Shown here piece after piece: positions 58,557 through 64,000 of a stretch of 64,000 bases of DNA. This DNA is from Clostridiales bacterium. Its GTDB lineage: Bacteria > Bacillota > Clostridia > Monoglobales > WRBX01. The stretch covers positions 112,654-176,653 of the forward strand of contig JAISIR010000007.1 in NCBI GenBank assembly GCA_031261985.1, written 5' to 3'. The position numbers and the translations under genes were made by a program. The notes beneath the pieces are model-generated. The model saw only the letters and a list, made by a program, of their open reading frames with translations. It was not told the DNA's origin and did not search any database. Position 1 is the first letter of the stretch. Each line of letters starts with the position of its first letter.

Positions 58557-59900
58557 ATGGATAAGAAGAAATTATTGAACCTAAGTAGCTTTAATTGCAA
58601 AGGGACTTCGGGTAAAGTAGACCAAGTGAATGATATATTACAACAATATTATGATGTAAGCACTATGGATGATATTGAGAATGCGTTAGAAACAAAGAAC
58701 TTTGATGCGGTTTTCTTTTCTCATTGCATAGGCTTGGGCAGCTCGCTTAAACTGGCGCTTAGAATTTTACAAGGCTCGCTAGAATATAAGCGCGAAGATA
58801 GCCCGATGTATGTTGTTGGCTGTGCTGCGAAATCGCCCATTATACGCGAAAAAGTTGGCGAGCGTAAGGATGTAAAATGGTTCACCGATTATGAAAGTTT
58901 TCTTTTAGAGATAAAGGCTGACAACACAATAAAAAATGACATATTACACAGGGAAAAAGGTGGGGTATCGCACCTTCATCATCTTACTTCTGGCTGCTTG
59001 AGGAAATGTGCGTTTTGTAAGTCGAACTATATGGATACATCTAAATTAGATAGTATCCCGCTTGAAGATTTAGAGCGAGAGCTGGCACAAGTTACCGACC
59101 CTAGATTGGTGATTGAGGGCATGAACACTACCGAATATGGTTTAGATTTATATGGCAAGCAAAGTTTACATAAAGTTTTACAAATTGCCAGCAAAAACCC
59201 TAATATAAAATCTATATCGCTGTCAGAGGTTCAAATGGCAGAGATGTATCCTGAATTATTAAACGAAATTTGCACTAACGAGAAAATTAAAAGCCTGGAA
59301 TTTAGTTTAGAAAGTGCTTCGGACAGGATTTTGAAGCTCATGAACAGGGGTTATAATAAGGCGCATTTAGAATCGATTTTAACAAAGATTCGTAACGCGC
59401 GTGGGGATAGCATACATTTTGATTGCGTAAATATAGCGGGGTTTCCTACTGAAACTATGTTTGATGTAGCCGAAACGGTAAAATTTATTAAGAAGTATAA
59501 TATTTATCTAAGTCATGTAAGCCCTTATCATAAGGCGTATGGGCTGGTCCCTTCGGATAGTTTGCCAAAGTTAACCGAGAAAGAAATTAAGGAACACACT
59601 AAAGTTTTTGAAAAACTTCAGGCGGAGCAACATAATAAAATGAAAGTTTTTTTGCATGGTACAATTATAGATAAAATTGATGATAATCAAATTGATGTAG
59701 CGTATGATAATTATGTAGTTTTAAGGTTTACCGGGAGTTTTGAAGATGATAAAGTAGGCGATGAAATCTCGTTTGAACCATGGCGGGAGGAGTCTAGAAA
59801 GGCAAGTATAGGGCATAGGCTGAGAGATGTTAAGTTTAATAAGCCGAAACGGAAATCGGGGCAGACGCGTTTGAGGACTAATGCTAAACTGACTAAATAA
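58557..59900 (+). CDS. RimO/MiaB-like radical SAM methylthiotransferase family protein
   Basis: The architecture follows methylthiotransferases. The N-terminal domain has three spaced Cys (SFNCKGTSGK, FFSHCIGLG, VVGCAAKS). A radical SAM core follows with the Cx3Cx2C cluster motif in LTSGCLRKCAFCKSNYM and with GMNTTEYGLDLYG (like the QDTTxYGxDLY of RimO). A C-terminal stretch (HGTIIDKIDDNQIDVAYDNY) may be a TRAM-like domain. Two [4Fe-4S] clusters are expected. It is too divergent to call MiaB, RimO or MtaB. Its position behind two orphan genes suggests a dedicated protein substrate, which is inference. GGGGGAG precedes ATG. Confidence 0.82.
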   Translation: MDKKKLLNLSSFNCKGTSGKVDQVNDILQQYYDVSTMDDIENALETKNFDAVFFSHCIGLGSSLKLALRILQGSLEYKREDSPMYVVGCAAKSPIIREKVGERKDVKWFTDYESFLLEIKADNTIKNDILHREKGGVSHLHHLTSGCLRKCAFCKSNYMDTSKLDSIPLEDLERELAQVTDPRLVIEGMNTTEYGLDLYGKQSLHKVLQIASKNPNIKSISLSEVQMAEMYPELLNEICTNEKIKSLEFSLESASDRILKLMNRGYNKAHLESILTKIRNARGDSIHFDCVNIAGFPTETMFDVAETVKFIKKYNIYLSHVSPYHKAYGLVPSDSLPKLTEKEIKEHTKVFEKLQAEQHNKMKVFLHGTIIDKIDDNQIDVAYDNYVVLRFTGSFEDDKVGDEISFEPWREESRKASIGHRLRDVKFNKPKRKSGQTRLRTNAKLTK

Positions 59901-59911
59901 GTGATGAAAAG

Positions 59912-59953
59912 AAAAAGTAGCAGGCAACGCACTAGTCGCCTGCTACTTTTTAA
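59912..59953. terminator. Bidirectional terminator
   Basis: AAAAAGTAGCAGGC pairs perfectly with GCCTGCTACTTTTT. It lies between the radical SAM gene and the convergent SLH gene. Confidence 0.9.
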
Positions 59954-59954
59954 T

Positions 59955-61079
59955 TTATCCTAGTGCATTGGGTACAAAGTCGCAATTGCTTCCATCCTTG
60001 TTTACGCCGACATACATTAATTGCAAAGGAAGACCTGCTCCATTTGTGTCTATCCAAATTTCGCCGTGGACGATTTCGTATTTATCATATTTGTTTAAGT
60101 AATAACATAAAGCTTTTGACTCGACGAATTGGGTATAAGACTCGTTGAAGATATAATATTTATAGTTTTTGGTTCCATTTGTAGAGGTTGCGCCGACGGC
60201 GAAATCGTCATATCCGTCTTGGTTGAAATCTTTAACAATAATCTCTGGAATAGTCACAGATGGTTCAAATTCCATAAGTATAGAGATTTTTTCGATGGGG
60301 TCGTTCTCTAACGTATCGCTGCCGAGTATTCTTTCGAGCTCACTATTTTTTGTATCAATTGTTGCCTCGTACGCGGCAACTCTGTCTTTTGGAACGATTC
60401 CGTGCATAACCGTGATTACACCCACGTTAGTTTCAGCTGTGATTTTTTTATCGAAATCGAATTCGCCCTCAGAAAAATCTGGCGAACTAACATTAAGTGC
60501 GGCTACAATTTTAACCGCTTCGGCAATTGTTATAGGGTTGCTTGGGCGGAAAGTGCCATCGGGGTAGCCTTCTAGGATTGTTCCCCTAGAATAAACAGCT
60601 GGGCGCGCCCATTCGGGGATATAATCGGTGAAACTTGCTTGGATATAGCTATCGTATTCGTTGCCGCCAAACTTTTTATATATAATTTGTGCTACCTCGG
60701 CACGCGTTAATTTGACATAAGGCTGGACGGTTCCGTCGGGATACCCAGAAATGATTCCGCTTGAATAGGCTTGGTTGATATCCCAAAAATATTTATCGTC
60801 GTCGTATAAATCGGTAAAATGTTTTAATGTGTCGTAAGGAGTATCCATAGCAAAGGCGCGATTTAGCATGCGAATGAATGCACCGCGTGAGATATGATCA
60901 TCTGGCTGGCGGGTGACAACATCGTCGCCATCGTAAATAGCGGTTATATTGCGCAAGTGTTTGTAATAACTATACGCCCAGTGGTTTTTTGAAGGCGTGC
61001 CATCGTATTTGCCTGCTAGCCCAATGATGGGGGTGAACGCTATAGCTGCGCATAAAACAACAGAAAGGATTCGTTTCAT
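59955..61079 (-). CDS. Secreted S-layer homology (SLH) domain protein
   Basis: A signal peptide (KRILSVVLCAAIAFTPIIGLA) is followed by three SLH repeats over about residues 30-195. Typical parts are NHWAYSYYKHL, SRGAFIRMLNRAF, GIISGYPDGTVQPYVKLTRA and ILEGYPDGTFRPSNPITIAE. These bind pyruvylated secondary wall polymer. The C-terminal 180 residues form an unrecognised domain (IVKDFNQDGYDDFAVGATST resembles an FG-GAP-like calcium loop). AAAGGAG precedes ATG. Confidence 0.92.
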   Translation of the reverse strand: MKRILSVVLCAAIAFTPIIGLAGKYDGTPSKNHWAYSYYKHLRNITAIYDGDDVVTRQPDDHISRGAFIRMLNRAFAMDTPYDTLKHFTDLYDDDKYFWDINQAYSSGIISGYPDGTVQPYVKLTRAEVAQIIYKKFGGNEYDSYIQASFTDYIPEWARPAVYSRGTILEGYPDGTFRPSNPITIAEAVKIVAALNVSSPDFSEGEFDFDKKITAETNVGVITVMHGIVPKDRVAAYEATIDTKNSELERILGSDTLENDPIEKISILMEFEPSVTIPEIIVKDFNQDGYDDFAVGATSTNGTKNYKYYIFNESYTQFVESKALCYYLNKYDKYEIVHGEIWIDTNGAGLPLQLMYVGVNKDGSNCDFVPNALG

Positions 61080-61123
61080 AAATAAATGCTCCTTTTGTAA
61101 AAAAAGTGTTTAACTTTAGGTTG

Positions 61124-61152
61124 ATTATATTATAAGGTTCGTGTATTGTCAA
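61124..61152 (-). promoter_or_regulatory. Promoter of the SLH protein gene
   Basis: TTGACA, 17 bp, TATAAT on the minus strand. The mRNA leader is about 40 nt. Confidence 0.85.
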
Positions 61153-61209
61153 GGAATTTATTGAAAAATTTGAGGCTATAATTTATTTATGAAAAACGCA
61201 AAAAATCAT

Positions 61210-61238
61210 TTGACAGAAAAATAAAAGTATGATAGAAT
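61210..61238 (+). promoter_or_regulatory. Promoter of gyrB
   Basis: TTGACA, 17 bp, TAGAAT. An in-frame ATG (61247) lies only eight bases past the -10 box and a second (61268) 29 bases past it. Confidence 0.85.
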
Positions 61239-61246
61239 AGTGTTGA

Positions 61247-63202
<1,956 letters not shown>

Positions 63203-63296
63203 ACGTTCCGTTTAATGTGTCTTAAGCGTTATTTAGTATAGGCAAGGCAAAAAATGGTAAAAATATCCTATATAATTATGTAGGAGGTTTTTACTT

Positions 63297-63572
63297 ATGT
63301 TTTTATCTAAACGTGGCAAATTATGTGATACTAATGCGCAAACGCCGATGATAAACCCGAATGTTAACCCAGAGATTATCCACGAAGTGTTGATTGCGCG
63401 GCGTGAGTTAGACGGTGCGTTAAGGAATTTTAATTACGCGGACACGCCTGAGTTAGTCGATATTTTTATACATCAGATGGCGTTGGCAACTACTAAGTAT
63501 AATTACGCCATTAAGCTGGCAAAAGGTTCGGTTGCAACTGAATCGGTTGATAGCGTTGAATCGGCTGGTTAA
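63297..63572 (+). CDS. DUF2508 (YaaL)-like small protein
   Basis: The 91-aa protein has the family pattern: an Ile-rich helix with ARRELDGALRNFNYADTPELVD, then IFIHQMALATTKYNYAIKLAK. YaaL-type proteins are small helical proteins of Firmicutes with unknown function. AGGAGG lies nine bases before ATG. A possible TATAAT lies about 25 bases upstream. It sits between gyrB and mnmG. Confidence 0.75.
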   Translation: MFLSKRGKLCDTNAQTPMINPNVNPEIIHEVLIARRELDGALRNFNYADTPELVDIFIHQMALATTKYNYAIKLAKGSVATESVDSVESAG

Positions 63573-63669
63573 ATTGCGAAATGGCTAATGAAATGTAAAA
63601 AGTATTATATAAAATGCGCTAATCCAAGTGGGAGGCGTATTTTGTTATTGTAATGAGGGGCATGTAAAA

Positions 63670-64000
63670 ATGGTTGTGGATTATAGCGTTGGCGTGATAG
63701 GTGGTGGGCATGCGGGAGTAGAAGCAGCCTTGGCAGCGGCTAGGATTTTGCGTGCTAGAGGTGAGCGTGCGGTAATGTTTGCGCTGAACCTTGATTCTAT
63801 TGCGAATATGCCTTGTAACCCTTGCATTGGTGGCAGTGCAAAGGGTATTTTAGTGCGCGAGATTGATGCGCTAGGTGGCGAAATGGGCAAGGCAGCGGAC
63901 GCGACTTTTTTGCAATCGAGGATGTTAGGTGCTAGCAAGGGTGCAGCGGTGCAGAGTTTAAGGGTGCAGTCGGACAGGCGAGAGTATCAGGCGGATATGA
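63670..64000 (+). CDS. mnmG: tRNA uridine-5-carboxymethylaminomethyl modification enzyme MnmG, partial
   Basis: The gene runs off the window after 110 codons. The FAD-binding Rossmann motif [17 protein letters not shown] and the family signature [21 protein letters not shown] are present, followed by [17 protein letters not shown]. MnmG works with MnmE to modify the wobble uridine of tRNAs. ATG 63670 follows GAGGGG. Proximity to gyrB hints that the window end is near the replication origin region, which is inference. Confidence 0.96.
   Translation, partial: MVVDYSVGVIGGGHAGVEAALAAARILRARGERAVMFALNLDSIANMPCNPCIGGSAKGILVREIDALGGEMGKAADATFLQSRMLGASKGAAVQSLRVQSDRREYQADM

Overview
The window looks like a chromosomal segment of a low-GC, spore-forming anaerobic Firmicute, most likely class Clostridia. 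Supporting signs are a dcw cluster with a PASTA-bearing SpoVD-type PBP, a SpoIIQ-like LytM protein, an S-layer-homology protein, an ECF transporter module, GdpP-RplI, and an OLE RNA/OapA/dxs/tlyA locus. Recognisable promoters are almost all TTGACA-17 bp-TATAAT. No tRNA, rRNA, CRISPR array, IS element or prophage was recognised.

Layout. 1-2.3 kb (minus): end of a secreted copper-amine-oxidase-N-like protein, then rplJ-rplL with an intact L10 leader and attenuator, then a small orphan gene. 2.3-8.1 kb (plus): leaderless CDF metal transporter, argC, an MBL-only ComEC relative, holA, a glucosaminidase and an orphan gene. 8.15-12.5 kb (plus): about 800 nt of structured non-coding sequence with its own promoter (called as OLE RNA), oapA, dxs and tlyA. 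12.7-17.6 kb: rluB-like, PHP phosphatase, spoIIQ-like, rarA, glyA. 17.6-24.5 kb: an 11-bp phased TGTAA array between divergent promoters, a large orphan membrane protein, three small Cys/Gly-rich genes, two members of an orphan paralogue family and a YycI-like gene. 24.6-35.6 kb: mraZ-rsmH-ftsL-spoVD-murE-murF-mraY-ftsW-murG, with no murD. 35.7-37.6 kb: two more members of the orphan family. 37.5-40.5 kb (minus): GIY-YIG, rplI, gdpP. 40.6-45.9 kb (plus): a leaderless methyltransferase, ecfA1-ecfA2-ecfT, truA (probable AUU start), a DUF5711-like protein. 46-51.8 kb (plus): type IV pilus genes (prepilin peptidase, pilins, PilM/N/O). 51.9-54.6 kb (minus): two orphans and argB. 54.9-59.9 kb (plus): CHAP hydrolase, then two orphan genes with a RimO/MiaB-like radical SAM enzyme. 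60-64 kb: SLH protein (minus), gyrB, a DUF2508-like gene and the start of mnmG.

The most notable items are the OLE RNA locus with its membrane partner, three genes whose start codon sits at the predicted transcription start (leaderless mRNAs), the phased TGTAA array, the orphan paralogue family, and a repeated hairpin family used as terminators. All calls come from reading sequence and translations by eye. Family names rest on motifs and gene order, and no database search was run.
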